64,000 bases of DNA from Egibacteraceae bacterium (GCA_030447925.1 JAUJNX010000006.1:19819-83818); one strand, 5' to 3'. Numbered from the stretch's first letter, positions 27,038 through 35,606 are shown. A program made the numbers and translations. Notes: generated by a model from the letters alone, not told the origin.

Positions 27038-27044
27038 CCCGGCG

Positions 27045-27800
27045 TCAGTCGCGGCGGGCGACGCGCGTCGCGCTGGCCTGGTCGGTGGGCAGGAGGATCA
27101 CCTCGGCGACCTGCACGTGGGCGGGGCGGTCGGCGATCCACACGATCGTCTCCGCCACGTCGTCGGCGGTGAGCGGGGTCATGCCCTGGTACACCCGGTC
27201 GGCGCGGTCCGCGTCGCCGCGGAAGCGGACGACGGAGAACTCGGTCTCGACCATGCCCGGGTCGACGGTGGACACCCGCACGCCGGTGCCGAGCAGGTCC
27301 AGGCGCAGCCCCTGGGTGATGCGGTCGACGGCGGCCTTGGTCGCGCAGTAGACGGCGCCGTTGGGGTAGGTCTCGTGCCCGGCGATGGACCCCAGGTTGA
27401 CCACGTGGCCCCGGCCGCGCGCGATCATCCCGGGCACGACCGCGCGGGTGACCGCCAGCAGGCCCCGGACGTTGGTGTCCAGCATGCGGTCCCAGTCGTC
27501 GGGGTCGCCGTCCGGGAGGGGCGCGAAGCCGGCGGCCAGGCCGGCGTTGTTGACCAGCACGTCGATGGCGGCCCACCCCGGGTCCAGCCCGGCGATCGCG
27601 GTGTCCACCGCCGCGCGGTCGCGCACGTCCAGGGGCAGGACGGCGACGTCGGTGTCGAGGCGCGCGGCGAGCGCCTCCAGCCGGTCGGTGCGGCGGGCGG
27701 CGAGCAGCAGGCGGGCGCCGGCGCGGGCGAAGGCCTCCGCGCAGGCGAGCCCGATGCCGCTGGAGGCCCCGGTGACGAGGACGACGCGGTCGAGGAGCAT
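27045..27800 (-). CDS. Short-chain dehydrogenase/reductase
   Basis: A 251-residue classical SDR with the NAD(P) motif VTGASSGIGLACAEAF, NNAGLAAGF, catalytic Ser in VNLGSIAGHE and Tyr/Lys in YCATKAAVD. It resembles the YdfG-type NADP-dependent 3-hydroxy acid dehydrogenases. ATG 27800 is preceded by a short gap of 24 bp to the divergent ArsC-like gene. Substrate not determinable. Confidence 0.88.
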   Translation of the reverse strand: MLLDRVVLVTGASSGIGLACAEAFARAGARLLLAARRTDRLEALAARLDTDVAVLPLDVRDRAAVDTAIAGLDPGWAAIDVLVNNAGLAAGFAPLPDGDPDDWDRMLDTNVRGLLAVTRAVVPGMIARGRGHVVNLGSIAGHETYPNGAVYCATKAAVDRITQGLRLDLLGTGVRVSTVDPGMVETEFSVVRFRGDADRADRVYQGMTPLTADDVAETIVWIADRPAHVQVAEVILLPTDQASATRVARRD

Positions 27801-27824
27801 GGCGCATCGATAGCATCGCCACCG

Positions 27825-28184
27825 ATGGACGTCCAGTTGTTCGGCCTCGCCAAGTCGCAGGCCACGCGCAAGGCCCAGCGCTTCTTCAGCGAGCGCCGGG
27901 TGGCGGTGAGCTTCCACGACCTGCGCAAGCGCGCCCCCGCGCCCGGCGAGCTGCGCAAGTGGCTCGACCGCTTCGGCATCGACGGCCTCCTCGATGAGGA
28001 TTCGGAGGGGTATCAGCGTCAGGGCCTGGGCTACGTGTCGGCGTCCGACGACGACTGGCTGCGCCGGCTGTCAGAGGACCCCTCGCCCCTGCGCCTGCCG
28101 CTCGTGCGCTGCGGGCGCGACCTCGCCGTCGGCGACGACCCGGCGGCGTGGGAGCGCTTCGCCGCGGCGGTGAAGGGCCGGTGA
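27825..28184 (+). CDS. ArsC/Spx-fold protein lacking the catalytic cysteine
   Basis: A 119-residue protein with the ArsC/YffB thioredoxin-like fold: MDVQLFGLAKSQATRKAQRF, then FHDLRKRAPAPGELRKWLDRFG and PLRLPLVRCGRDLAVGDD. In this family the N-terminal loop normally reads CxxC or CxT; here it is SQAT, so the usual redox cysteine is absent and arsenate reduction is unlikely. The only Cys is in the C-terminal VRCGR. It overlaps the next gene by four bases (GTGA), suggesting joint action of the two. Function unknown. Confidence 0.75.
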   Translation: MDVQLFGLAKSQATRKAQRFFSERRVAVSFHDLRKRAPAPGELRKWLDRFGIDGLLDEDSEGYQRQGLGYVSASDDDWLRRLSEDPSPLRLPLVRCGRDLAVGDDPAAWERFAAAVKGR

Positions 28185-28900
28185 CGGGGCGCGGGGTCGG
28201 CCTGCTGGCCGCCGAGGTCGCGGTGGCGCGGCCGCTCGCCGACGCGCTCGCCGCCCGCGGCGTGCTCCCGACCGTCCTGGTGGCGGCCGGCCTGCGCTTC
28301 GACCCGGGGGAGCGGCGCAGCGACCTCGGCGTGGTGGTGAACCTGGTCGACGACCGCGCACCGGCCGCGGTCCGCGCGTTCGCCACCGAGCACCTCGCCT
28401 ACCTCGCCGATATCGAGGTGCCGACGGTGAACGGCCTCGACGCGCTGGTGGTCGGCGCCAGCCGCGCCCGGCGGATCGCGCTTCTGGCCCACCTGGGCGT
28501 GGCCCACCCCGCGGCCCGCGTCGTCGCCGACGCGGGCGGGGTGGCGGCCGCCCTGGTCGACCTGGGCCGGCCCGCCGCCCACGACGTGGACGAGGGCCCG
28601 CCGATCGTCGTCCAGGTCCGCCCCGACGTCGGACCGGCCGTGCGCATCGACTACGTGGCGGGCCGCCAGCAGGCGGCGACGGCCGGCGGCGAGCCGGTCA
28701 CCGTCGACCTGGCGATCGGGCGGCTGGGCGCGGCGGTCGTGCAGACCGCCCAGCTGGAGTTCGGGGCCGTGTCGTTCGCCGTCGACGCCGCGACGCAGCG
28801 CCCCCTGTGCGTGGCGGTCGACACCCGCCTGCCGGTCGCACCGCGGGCCCTGGACGCGGTCGCCGACCACGTGCTGCGCCGCGCCGGCCTGGCGGGCTGA
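28181..28900 (+). CDS. RimK/ATP-grasp-like protein of unknown function
   Basis: A 239-residue protein. The first half resembles the pre-ATP-grasp domain of RimK-like ligases: GLLAAEVAVARPLADALAARG, GVVVNLVDDR, then VPTVNGLDALVVGASRARRIALL, comparable with the RimK step of choosing an order and locking onto a C-terminal tail. The C-terminal half, which should carry the ATP site, is short and degenerate (VQVRPDVGPAVRIDY). I therefore call it ATP-grasp-like only. The GTG start overlaps the ArsC-like gene stop. Confidence 0.5.
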   Translation: MTGRGVGLLAAEVAVARPLADALAARGVLPTVLVAAGLRFDPGERRSDLGVVVNLVDDRAPAAVRAFATEHLAYLADIEVPTVNGLDALVVGASRARRIALLAHLGVAHPAARVVADAGGVAAALVDLGRPAAHDVDEGPPIVVQVRPDVGPAVRIDYVAGRQQAATAGGEPVTVDLAIGRLGAAVVQTAQLEFGAVSFAVDAATQRPLCVAVDTRLPVAPRALDAVADHVLRRAGLAG

Positions 28901-28908
28901 GCGGGCGG

Positions 28909-29583
28909 CTACGCCGTGGAGGCGGCGCCGCGGCCGCCGGGGACGGGGGGCCAGAGCTCGCCGACGCGGTCCACCAGCTCGTCGAGGGAGCGGACCTCCA
29001 GGGCGGCGTCGCCGCCGTCGTCGCGGTGCAGGAGCCCCCACGGGCCGCGCCGGATCCAGACCGGCCGCAGGCCCGCCGCCGCGGCGGGCCGCACGTCATT
29101 GTCGACGCGGTCGCCGACGTAGGCGACGTGGCCGGGGTCCGGGCGGCCCAGCAGGTCGAGCGCGGCGGCGAAAAAGGCCGGGTCCGGCTTGGCCACGCCG
29201 AGCGCCTCGCTCATCGCCATCACCTCCGGCTCGACCCCGAGCAGGCGCAGCTGGGCGTCGCGCACGGCCGGCTGGTTGGCGATCACCGCCACGCGCAGCC
29301 CGGCCGCGCGCAGGCCGGCGAGCGCCCGCAGGGCGTCGGGGTACAGGTCGCTGGCGGCGAACCCACCGAACGCGCGCTCGACCTCGTCCGCGCGCTGGTG
29401 CCAGTCGGGCGCCAGCGCCGCCAGCGCGTCGCTGAACGGCTGCCCGCGGGCGATCATCCCGCCCATCAGGGCCGCCAGCGTGAAGCGCGGCACCCCCAGG
29501 ACGTCGGCCCAGGTGGCGAACACCCGCGTCTCGTCGATGAGCGTCTCGCCCACGTCCAGCACCACCCAGCGCCCCGTCGCCAC
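28909..29583 (-). CDS. HAD-superfamily hydrolase
   Basis: A 224-residue HAD phosphatase. Motif I is VLDVGETLIDE, in which the second Asp of the DxD pair is replaced by Glu-type spacing (DVGET), as in the epoxide-hydrolase-like subgroup; motif II lies in VAVIANQPA, motif III and IV in GVAKPDPAFF and YVGDRVDNDVRPA. It would dephosphorylate a small metabolite. Divergent from the hup gene across 264 bp. Confidence 0.85.
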   Translation of the reverse strand: MATGRWVVLDVGETLIDETRVFATWADVLGVPRFTLAALMGGMIARGQPFSDALAALAPDWHQRADEVERAFGGFAASDLYPDALRALAGLRAAGLRVAVIANQPAVRDAQLRLLGVEPEVMAMSEALGVAKPDPAFFAAALDLLGRPDPGHVAYVGDRVDNDVRPAAAAGLRPVWIRRGPWGLLHRDDGGDAALEVRSLDELVDRVGELWPPVPGGRGAASTA

Positions 29584-29847
29584 CCCTGCCTCCTCCTCGT
29601 CGGTCGTCCCTCCACGCTAGGACCCGCGGGGGGAGCGCTACGAGGCGTATCGGAGGGCGCAGCGGGGGAACACCTCCCCCAGGAGCGGGACCGTCCGCCC
29701 CGCCCGGCCCGGCATCCTTGCGTGGCGCTGCCGTACCGGGCACTGTGTTCGGCTGATCCGGGTGGCACGGCGCGGGCGTACCGATCCGCCGCCCACCGCC
29801 GAACGCCACAGCGTCCCGCGCCCGGGCGAACGAGAGGAAGCACAGAA
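29584..29847. promoter_or_regulatory. HAD/hup divergent intergenic region
   Basis: This 264-bp gap holds the promoters of the minus-strand HAD gene and plus-strand hup. The only clear structure is a hairpin GGGGGA-ACACC-TCCCCC at 29664-29680, in the middle of the gap. The hup start has GAGAGGAAG upstream. No operator could be recognised. Confidence 0.4.
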
Positions 29848-30123
29848 ATGAACAAGAGCGAGCTGATCGACGCCGCGGCTGCATCGACGGGCCTGTCGAA
29901 GAACGACGTCACCAAGACACTCGACAGCATCCTCAGCAGCATCAGCGACGCCGTCCAGCAGGGTGACCGCGTATCGCTCACCGGCTTCGGCACCTTCGAG
30001 CGCCGCGAGCGGGCGGCCAGGACGGGGCGCAACCCCCAGACGGGGGAGGAGCTGCAGGTGGCGGCGTCCAAGGCCCCCGCGTTCAAGCCGGCCAAGGCGT
30101 TCAAGGACGCCGTCAACGGCTAG
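29848..30123 (+). CDS. hup: HU-family nucleoid protein
   Basis: A 91-residue HU/IHF-type DNA-binding protein: MNKSELIDAAAASTGLSKND, the beta-arm approach VSLTGFGTFERRERAARTGRNPQTG, and FKPAKAFKDAVNG at the end. Dimers bend and compact DNA. The short HU form lacks the long Lys/Ala-rich tail of mycobacterial HupB. ATG 29848 follows AGAGGAAG. A hairpin downstream at 30177 would end its transcript. Confidence 0.95.
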   Translation: MNKSELIDAAAASTGLSKNDVTKTLDSILSSISDAVQQGDRVSLTGFGTFERRERAARTGRNPQTGEELQVAASKAPAFKPAKAFKDAVNG

Positions 30124-30176
30124 GGGCGCCACCCGGCGGCGGCCCCGCCCTGGCCTCGCAGGGCCGCCCGCCCCCG

Positions 30177-30192
30177 GGCCCCCATCGGGGCC
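30177..30192. terminator. Bidirectional hairpin between hup and hemQ
   Basis: GGCCCC-CATC-GGGGCC forms a perfect 6-bp stem with a four-base loop in the 78-bp gap between the convergent hup and hemQ genes. No T-run is present; position is the main argument. Confidence 0.4.
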
Positions 30193-30201
30193 GCGCCGCG
30201 C

Positions 30202-31002
30202 TCAGCCCAGGCCGAGGTGGGCCACCAGCTCGTCGGGCTCCAGCACCAGCCCGATGACGAACGGGCCGAAGTCGGCGTAGCGCGCGCTCACCTCGTCGTA
30301 GCGCATCTCGTAGACGATGTCGCGCAGGGCCTTGGGGTCGTCGGCCAGCAGGGTCACGCCCCACTCCCAGTCGTCCAGGCCCGTCGACGTGGTGATGAGC
30401 TGGAGCACGCGGCCGCGGTACGCGCGGCCGACCTTGGCGTGCCCGAGCATGAGCTCCTTGCGCGCGTCGAAGTCCAGCCGGTACCAGTTGTCGTCGCCCG
30501 CGCGGCGCTTGGACATGGGGTAGAAGCCCAGCACGCGGCGCTGCGGCAGGCGCGGGTGGAGCCGGTGCTCGGCATAGGCGGCCATGCGATCGGCGAACCC
30601 GCGCAGGGCCTCGGCGTGCTCGGGCGAGCCTTCGGCCAGCCCCTCCTCGGCGACCAGGCGGCGCGACTCGTCGTCCTCGGTGGACGTGTACTCCGAGCGC
30701 TCGGTCAGGGACACGTACGACGCCGCGGGCAGCAGCGCGGCGCCGATCGGCGCCGACGCCAGGTCGACCGCGAACTGGTCGAGCCGCGCGAGGTCGGGAC
30801 CCAGCACCATCAGGCCGAGGTCGGCCTTGGCGCCCAGGACGCTGAAGGCGAGCACCTGGTAGTCCTCCGCGGCGGCGAACGCGCGCAGCCGGGCGGCGAG
30901 GTCCTTGCCCGCGCCGGCCGGGTCCTCCAGCGCCTCGCGCCGGAGGTGGAAGAACAGGTGGAGGACGCCCCAGCCCTCGCTGGGGATCGCCGACACCGTC
31001 AT
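30202..31002 (-). CDS. hemQ: HemQ, coproheme decarboxylase (chlorite dismutase family)
   Basis: A 266-residue chlorite-dismutase-fold protein that in Gram-positive bacteria converts coproheme to protoheme. Family marks: GWGVLHLFFHLRRE at the N-terminus, SYVSLTERSEY, the catalytic Tyr in VLGFYPMSKRR, the proximal haem His in LMLGHAKVGRAYRG, and WEWGVTLLADD. The distal Arg of true chlorite dismutases is not evident. ATG 31002 precedes a 105-bp gap to the divergent acyl-CoA ligase. Its presence indicates the coproporphyrin-dependent haem route. Confidence 0.93.
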   Translation of the reverse strand: MTVSAIPSEGWGVLHLFFHLRREALEDPAGAGKDLAARLRAFAAAEDYQVLAFSVLGAKADLGLMVLGPDLARLDQFAVDLASAPIGAALLPAASYVSLTERSEYTSTEDDESRRLVAEEGLAEGSPEHAEALRGFADRMAAYAEHRLHPRLPQRRVLGFYPMSKRRAGDDNWYRLDFDARKELMLGHAKVGRAYRGRVLQLITTSTGLDDWEWGVTLLADDPKALRDIVYEMRYDEVSARYADFGPFVIGLVLEPDELVAHLGLG

Positions 31003-31107
31003 GGACAGGCTCCTGCCGTGGGTGGGGGGTGCAGCCGCCCAGGGTAGGCCGGGCGGGGTGGGCCCGGGCGCCGACTACCATGGCGCCTCCACTGCGAGGA
31101 GCGCGAG

Positions 31108-32895
31108 ATGCCGCGGACCGCCGTGCGGGGAGGCGATGCCGCGCCCCTCGCGCCGACCGACCACCTGCTGACCGCCCTGCAGGACCGCGCCGCGGCCGAC
31201 CCGTCGCGCACCGCCCTGCGCATCCCCGACGGGGAGGCCTGGCGCGACGTGTCGTGGGGCGAGCTGGCGGGCCGCGTCCGCGGCGTGGCCGCCGGGCTGG
31301 TGGCGCTGGGGATCGCGCCGGGCGACCGGGTCGCGCTGATGGCCACCACGCGGGCGGGGTGGACGGTCGCGGACCTCGCCGTCCTCGCCGCGGGTGCGGT
31401 GACCGTGCCGGTGTACGAGACCAGCTCGGTCGTGCAGTGCGAGTGGATCCTGAAGGACTCCGGGGCGCGGGCGGCGATCGCGGGGTCCGCCGACCACGCC
31501 AAGCACCTGGACGCCGCGCGCGCCGGGGCGCGCGATCTCGGCGAGATCGCCGTGATGGACGACGGCGGGCTCGACGCGCTGGCCGCGCGCGCGGCCGACG
31601 CCGACCGCGAGGAGGTGGAGCGGCGCCTCGCGGCGCTCGGTCCCGACGACCTCGCCTCGATCGTCTACACCTCGGGGACCACTGGGAACCCGCGGGGCTG
31701 CATGCTGACCCACGGCAACCTGCTTGCCACGGCCCGGGGCGCCGGCGCGGACCTGGCGGAGCTGTTCGACGGCCCGGGCGCATCGACGCTGCTGTTCCTG
31801 CCGCTGGCCCACGCCTTCGCCCGGATCATCCAGTACACCGTGCTCGAGCACGGCGCCGTCCTGGGCTACGCGCGGTCGCCCGACACCCTGCTCGATGACC
31901 TGCGCACGTTCCGCCCGACCTTCCTGCTCGCCGTCCCGCGGGTGTTCGAGAAGATCTTCAGCACCGCCCAGCGCTCGGCGACCGGGCCGCGCCGGCGGGT
32001 GTTCGACCTCGCGGTGGCCACGGCGTCGGCCTGGGCGCGGGCGGAGCGCCCGTCGCGCCTGCTGGAGGCCCGGCGCGCCGTCGCCGACCGCCTGGTCTAC
32101 GCGCGCCTGCGCGCCGCCCTGGGCGGGCGCGTGCGCTACTGCCTGTCCGGCGGCGCCCCCCTCGCGCCTCATCTCGCGGAGTTCTTCGCCGCGGCGGGGA
32201 TCACCGTCCTGGAGGGCTACGGGCTGACCGAGACCAGCGCCGGGACGGTCGTGAACACCCCGCGGGCGCACCGCATCGGGACCGTCGGGCGGCCCACCCG
32301 CGGGGTGGAGGTGCGCGTCGCCGACGACGGCGAGCTGCTGGTCCGCGGGACCGCGGTGTTCCGCGGCTACTGGAACGACGACGCCGCGACCGCGGCGGTG
32401 CTGGACGCCGACGGCTGGTTCGCGACCGGCGACCTCGGCGCCATCGACGACGACGGCGCGATCCGCATCACCGGGCGCAAGAAGGAGCTGATCGTCACCG
32501 CGGCGGGCAAGAACGTGTCGCCGTCGCTGCTGGAGGAGCGGCTCAAGGCCCACGCGCTGGTCAGCCAGGCGATGGTCGTCGGCGACGGGCGGCCCTACGT
32601 CGCGGTGCTGGTGACCCTGGACCCCGACGAGCTGGTGGCCTTCGCCGCCCGGCACGGCCTCGACGGGCAGGTGGACGACGTGCTCGCGGCCGACGCGCTG
32701 CGCGCGGAGCTGCAGCGGGCGGTCGCCGCCGCCAACGAGGCGGTCAGCCGGGCCGAGTCGATCCGGCGCTTCACCGTCCTGCCGCGCGACTTCACGATGG
32801 AGGCGGGGGAGATGACCCCGTCGCTGAAGCTGCGCCGGGCCGTGATCGCCGAGCACTTCGCGGGCGAGATCGACCGCCTGTACCAGACCTCCTGA
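31108..32895 (+). CDS. Long-chain acyl-CoA ligase (AMP-forming)
   Basis: A 595-residue adenylate-forming enzyme. Motifs: YTSGTTGNPRGCMLTHGN (phosphate loop, with Arg for the common Lys), EGYGLTETSAG, GDLGAIDDDG and ITGRKKELIVTAAGKNVSP with the C-terminal catalytic Lys region. It resembles FadD15-type ligases that activate long-chain fatty acids. The PIG-L-type deacetylase starts one base after its stop, so the two are co-translated; together they may act on lipid or glycolipid metabolism, which is inference. Confidence 0.9.
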   Translation: MPRTAVRGGDAAPLAPTDHLLTALQDRAAADPSRTALRIPDGEAWRDVSWGELAGRVRGVAAGLVALGIAPGDRVALMATTRAGWTVADLAVLAAGAVTVPVYETSSVVQCEWILKDSGARAAIAGSADHAKHLDAARAGARDLGEIAVMDDGGLDALAARAADADREEVERRLAALGPDDLASIVYTSGTTGNPRGCMLTHGNLLATARGAGADLAELFDGPGASTLLFLPLAHAFARIIQYTVLEHGAVLGYARSPDTLLDDLRTFRPTFLLAVPRVFEKIFSTAQRSATGPRRRVFDLAVATASAWARAERPSRLLEARRAVADRLVYARLRAALGGRVRYCLSGGAPLAPHLAEFFAAAGITVLEGYGLTETSAGTVVNTPRAHRIGTVGRPTRGVEVRVADDGELLVRGTAVFRGYWNDDAATAAVLDADGWFATGDLGAIDDDGAIRITGRKKELIVTAAGKNVSPSLLEERLKAHALVSQAMVVGDGRPYVAVLVTLDPDELVAFAARHGLDGQVDDVLAADALRAELQRAVAAANEAVSRAESIRRFTVLPRDFTMEAGEMTPSLKLRRAVIAEHFAGEIDRLYQTS

Positions 32896-32896
32896 C

Positions 32897-33688
32897 GTGG
32901 ACGACGTCCGCAGGGCCGTGCGGCGCGGCGTGCAGCGGGGGGCGCTGCGCGCGCTGCCCCGGCTGCCCGACGGCGTCCGCGAGGTCGCCGTCGCGCTGGC
33001 CGCCCGGGTCAACACCGGGCCGGCGGTGCTGCCCGGCCCGCCCGAAGGGCCCGTCCTGGTCGTCGCCGCCCACCCCGACGACGAGACCATCGGCTGCGGC
33101 GGGACCCTGGTGCGCCACGCCCGCGCCCGCGACGACGTGCGCCTGGTGGTCGCCACGTCGGGGGAGTCCACGGGTGGCGGGGGCGGCGACGTCGCGGCGG
33201 CCCGCGAGGCCGAGTGCCGCGCCGCCTGCCGCGCGCTGCGCATCGGCGAGCCGGTGTTCCTGCGCCTGCCCGACGGCCGCCTGTCCGCGCACGTCGCAGA
33301 GCTGGGGGCGCGGCTGCGGACGGTCGGGGCGGGCGCGCGGGTCGTCTACGTGCCCTCGGTGCTCGACCCCCACCCCGATCACCTGGCGGCCAACCTCGGC
33401 GTGGCGGCGGCGGGGCTCGCGGACGCCGAGGTGCTCGGCTTCGAGCTCTGGTCGGCCGCACCCGTCGACGCGGTGCTCGACGTCACCTCCGCCTACGCGC
33501 GCAAGGAGGAGGCGATGCGCTGCTACCCCGTCGCGCTGGAGTCGATGGACTACGCCACCGCCGCGCGCGGCCTGGCGACCTACCGCGGGGTCACCGCGGG
33601 CCTCGGCCCCGCGGCGCTGGCCGAGGGCTTCCTGCGCCTGCCCGCCGCCGAGCACGCCACCGTCGCCCGCCAGGTCGCCGAGGCCTAG
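32897..33688 (+). CDS. PIG-L/LmbE-family deacetylase
   Basis: A 263-residue zinc-dependent N-deacetylase. The zinc motif is VVAAHPDDETIGCGG near residue 56 and the third ligand lies in SVLDPHPDHLAAN. Actinobacterial relatives include MshB and Mca of mycothiol metabolism and GlcNAc-PI deacetylases; this one shows no feature that decides between them. GTG start one base after the acyl-CoA ligase. Its stop TAG and the stop of the convergent membrane gene share the tetranucleotide CTAG. Confidence 0.88.
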   Translation: MDDVRRAVRRGVQRGALRALPRLPDGVREVAVALAARVNTGPAVLPGPPEGPVLVVAAHPDDETIGCGGTLVRHARARDDVRLVVATSGESTGGGGGDVAAAREAECRAACRALRIGEPVFLRLPDGRLSAHVAELGARLRTVGAGARVVYVPSVLDPHPDHLAANLGVAAAGLADAEVLGFELWSAAPVDAVLDVTSAYARKEEAMRCYPVALESMDYATAARGLATYRGVTAGLGPAALAEGFLRLPAAEHATVARQVAEA

Positions 33689-34119
33689 CCGACGGCGCCG
33701 CCGGGCGCCGCGGGTGCCGCTGATCGCCGGGGGAGGAGGCGGGGCAGGACCACGCCGGCGGCCGTCGCGGTGCCGGCCACCAGCAGGCCGGGGACGCGGA
33801 TCGCGGCGGGCAGGCCGGTCCAGCCGAGCAGGCCGGCGACGTCGCCGAGGTCGGCCACGGCCCCGGCCTCGGCCCACCCGCGCAGCCCGCGCGGGTCGCG
33901 CCGGGCGCCCAGCAGCGGTCCCAGCCCCAGGGCGAGGTCGCGCGCCGCGAAGCCCCGGGCCAGCGCGACCGCCTCCGGTCCGGGCGCCGCCCCCCCGAGC
34001 GCGGCGCGCAGCAGCCGCCCCGGCGCGAGCAGCAGGGCGAGGCCCAGCACGACGCGGCCGGCGTTCAGGGCCAGGACGGCCCGCACCGCCGCCGACTGGG
34101 TGGGGGTCAGGTCTGGCAA
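33685..34119 (-). CDS. Small integral membrane protein
   Basis: A 144-residue protein with about four hydrophobic segments (AVLALNAGRVVLGLALLLAP, ARDLALGLGPLLGA, LGDVAGLLGW, VPGLLVAGTATAAGVVL). It looks like the DUF4267-type membrane proteins but I am not sure. A TTG start at 34119 has TTGGAGG five bases upstream and is much better placed than the upstream GTG at 34164, which lies inside the 25-bp dispersed repeat. It converges on the PIG-L gene with overlapping stops. Confidence 0.65.
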   Translation of the reverse strand: MPDLTPTQSAAVRAVLALNAGRVVLGLALLLAPGRLLRAALGGAAPGPEAVALARGFAARDLALGLGPLLGARRDPRGLRGWAEAGAVADLGDVAGLLGWTGLPAAIRVPGLLVAGTATAAGVVLPRLLPRRSAAPAAPGGAVG

Positions 34120-34145
34120 AGGTTCCTCCAAGGGTCGCCGCCGCA

Positions 34146-34170
34146 GCCTAGGGGTGCACCGCAAACGCCG
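34146..34170. repeat. 25-bp dispersed repeat, copy 2
   Basis: Matches 24697-24721 at 24 of 25 positions in the same orientation (core GGGGTGCACCGCAAACGCCG). Here it lies in the divergent gap between the TTG-started membrane gene and the rhomboid gene. Confidence 0.7.
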
Positions 34171-34230
34171 GGCGGCTCACGAACGAGGCGACACGCTCCA
34201 GTGGGCCCCGACCGCCGGTACCCTTGGCCG

Positions 34231-35085
34231 GTGGAGACTCCCAGCGCCACCACCGGCACCATCCCGACGTGCTACCGGCACCCGGACCGCGAGACGCGAC
34301 TGTCGTGCTCCACCTGCGGCCGGCCGGTCTGCGTGGACTGCGTGCGCAGCGCGCCGGTCGGGCAGAAGTGCCCTGAGTGCGCGCGGCCGGAGCCGGGGGC
34401 CCGGGTGATCACCGCCCACGAGGCGGTCGGCGGGGGCCTGCGCCAGACCGCGCCGGTGACCTTCGCGCTCATCGCCCTGTGCGTAACGGCCTTCGTGCTG
34501 TCCCGGCTCCCGCAGCTGGGGCTGGAGGCCCTGGGCGCGCAGGTCAACCCGCTGGTCGCCGGCGGCGAGTGGTGGCGGCTGGTGACCGCGGCGTTCCTGC
34601 ACGGCGGGCTGCTCCACCTCGGCTTCAACATGTACGCGCTCTACCTGTTCGGGCCCGGCATCGAGCGCCAGGTCGGCGGGCCGGCGTTCCTGTCGCTGTA
34701 CCTCGGCAGCGCGATCGCGGGCGGGGCCGCGTTCTTCCTCTACGACGTGGCCACCGCCGGCGGGCTCGGCGCGGCGGTCGGCGCGTCGGGCGCGATCTTC
34801 GGCCTCTTCGGCGCCACCCTGGCGGCCGCCTGGCGGCACCGCCGGTCCTCCGCCGGGCAGGCGGGGCTGCGCCAGCTGCTGACCCTGCTGGGCATCAACC
34901 TGGCCCTGCCGCTGCTGGTCCCGTCGATCGCGTGGCAGGCCCACGTCGGCGGGCTGGTCGCCGGGGTGCTGATCGGCGCCGCGTGGGCCGCGGTCGGGGC
35001 GGGGCGATCGCGCGCTCTGCTGCGCGCCGCGCCCGGCGCCGCGATCGCGGCAGCCTGCCTCGCCTCGGTGGTCCTGGCGGTCTGA
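34231..35085 (+). CDS. Rhomboid-family intramembrane serine protease with N-terminal zinc motif
   Basis: A 284-residue membrane protease. The N-terminal 45 residues carry a B-box-like zinc motif (CYRHPDRETRLSCSTCGRPVC, then CVRSAP and KCPEC). The rhomboid core has six to seven helices with WWRLVTAAFLHGGLLHLGFNM, catalytic Ser in GAVGASGAIFGLFG and catalytic His in WQAHVGGLVAGVLIG. GTG 34231 gives the usual N-terminus just before TCYRHP; GTG 34201 is an alternative. Such proteins cleave membrane-anchored substrates; target unknown. Confidence 0.9.
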   Translation: METPSATTGTIPTCYRHPDRETRLSCSTCGRPVCVDCVRSAPVGQKCPECARPEPGARVITAHEAVGGGLRQTAPVTFALIALCVTAFVLSRLPQLGLEALGAQVNPLVAGGEWWRLVTAAFLHGGLLHLGFNMYALYLFGPGIERQVGGPAFLSLYLGSAIAGGAAFFLYDVATAGGLGAAVGASGAIFGLFGATLAAAWRHRRSSAGQAGLRQLLTLLGINLALPLLVPSIAWQAHVGGLVAGVLIGAAWAAVGAGRSRALLRAAPGAAIAAACLASVVLAV

Positions 35086-35123
35086 GCGCCCCGCCCGCGT
35101 CGGACCCTCTAGGATCGCCGGTC

Positions 35124-35564
35124 ATGACCGACGCCGTGACCGACCGGATCGTGGTGGCCGCGGGACCCGATGCGGTCCTCGCCGTGCTCACCGACGTGGA
35201 CGCCTACCCCGACTGGCAGGACGAGGTCACCAGCACCGAGGTGCTGACGCGCGACGGCGCGGGGCGCCCCGCGCGCGTGCGCATGGCCCTGGACGCCCGC
35301 GTCCTCAAGGGCTCGCTGGTGCTGGAGTACGACTACCCGGAGCCGCTGACGATGCGCTGGCGCCTGGTCGAGTCCGACCTGCTGCGCCGCAACGACGGCA
35401 GCTACGTCCTGGCCTCCCGCGGCGACGGGACCACCGAGGTCACCTACACCCTGGAGGTCGACCCGGCCGTCCGCCTGCCCGGGATCCTGCGCCGCCAGGC
35501 CGCCCGGAGGATTGCCGACGGCGCCCTGAAGGGGATGAAGGCCCGGGTCGAGTCGGTGTCGTAA
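35124..35564 (+). CDS. SRPBCC (START/polyketide-cyclase-like) protein
   Basis: A 146-residue SRPBCC-fold protein: TDRIVVAAGPDAVLAVLTDVDAYPDWQDEV at the N-terminus, RMALDARVLKGSLVLEYDY in the middle and a C-terminal helix ADGALKGMKARVESV. These bind hydrophobic ligands in a deep pocket; relatives (coenzyme Q-binding/polyketide cyclase group) are common in actinobacteria. ATG 35124 follows AGGATCG. The baeRF gene follows 42 bp later. Confidence 0.82.
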   Translation: MTDAVTDRIVVAAGPDAVLAVLTDVDAYPDWQDEVTSTEVLTRDGAGRPARVRMALDARVLKGSLVLEYDYPEPLTMRWRLVESDLLRRNDGSYVLASRGDGTTEVTYTLEVDPAVRLPGILRRQAARRIADGALKGMKARVESVS

Positions 35565-35606
35565 GCGCACCACCCGCCTCTTCCACCGCACACCTGGAGG
35601 TTCCAC

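Noticed and set aside
27825..28184. Arsenate reductase
   Set aside because: The fold fits, but the catalytic cysteine position is Ser-Gln-Ala-Thr, so that activity is not supported.
34201..34230. Earlier GTG start for the rhomboid gene
   Set aside because: The extra ten residues are not typical of the family, and the GTG at 34231 gives the usual N-terminus; kept only as an alternative.
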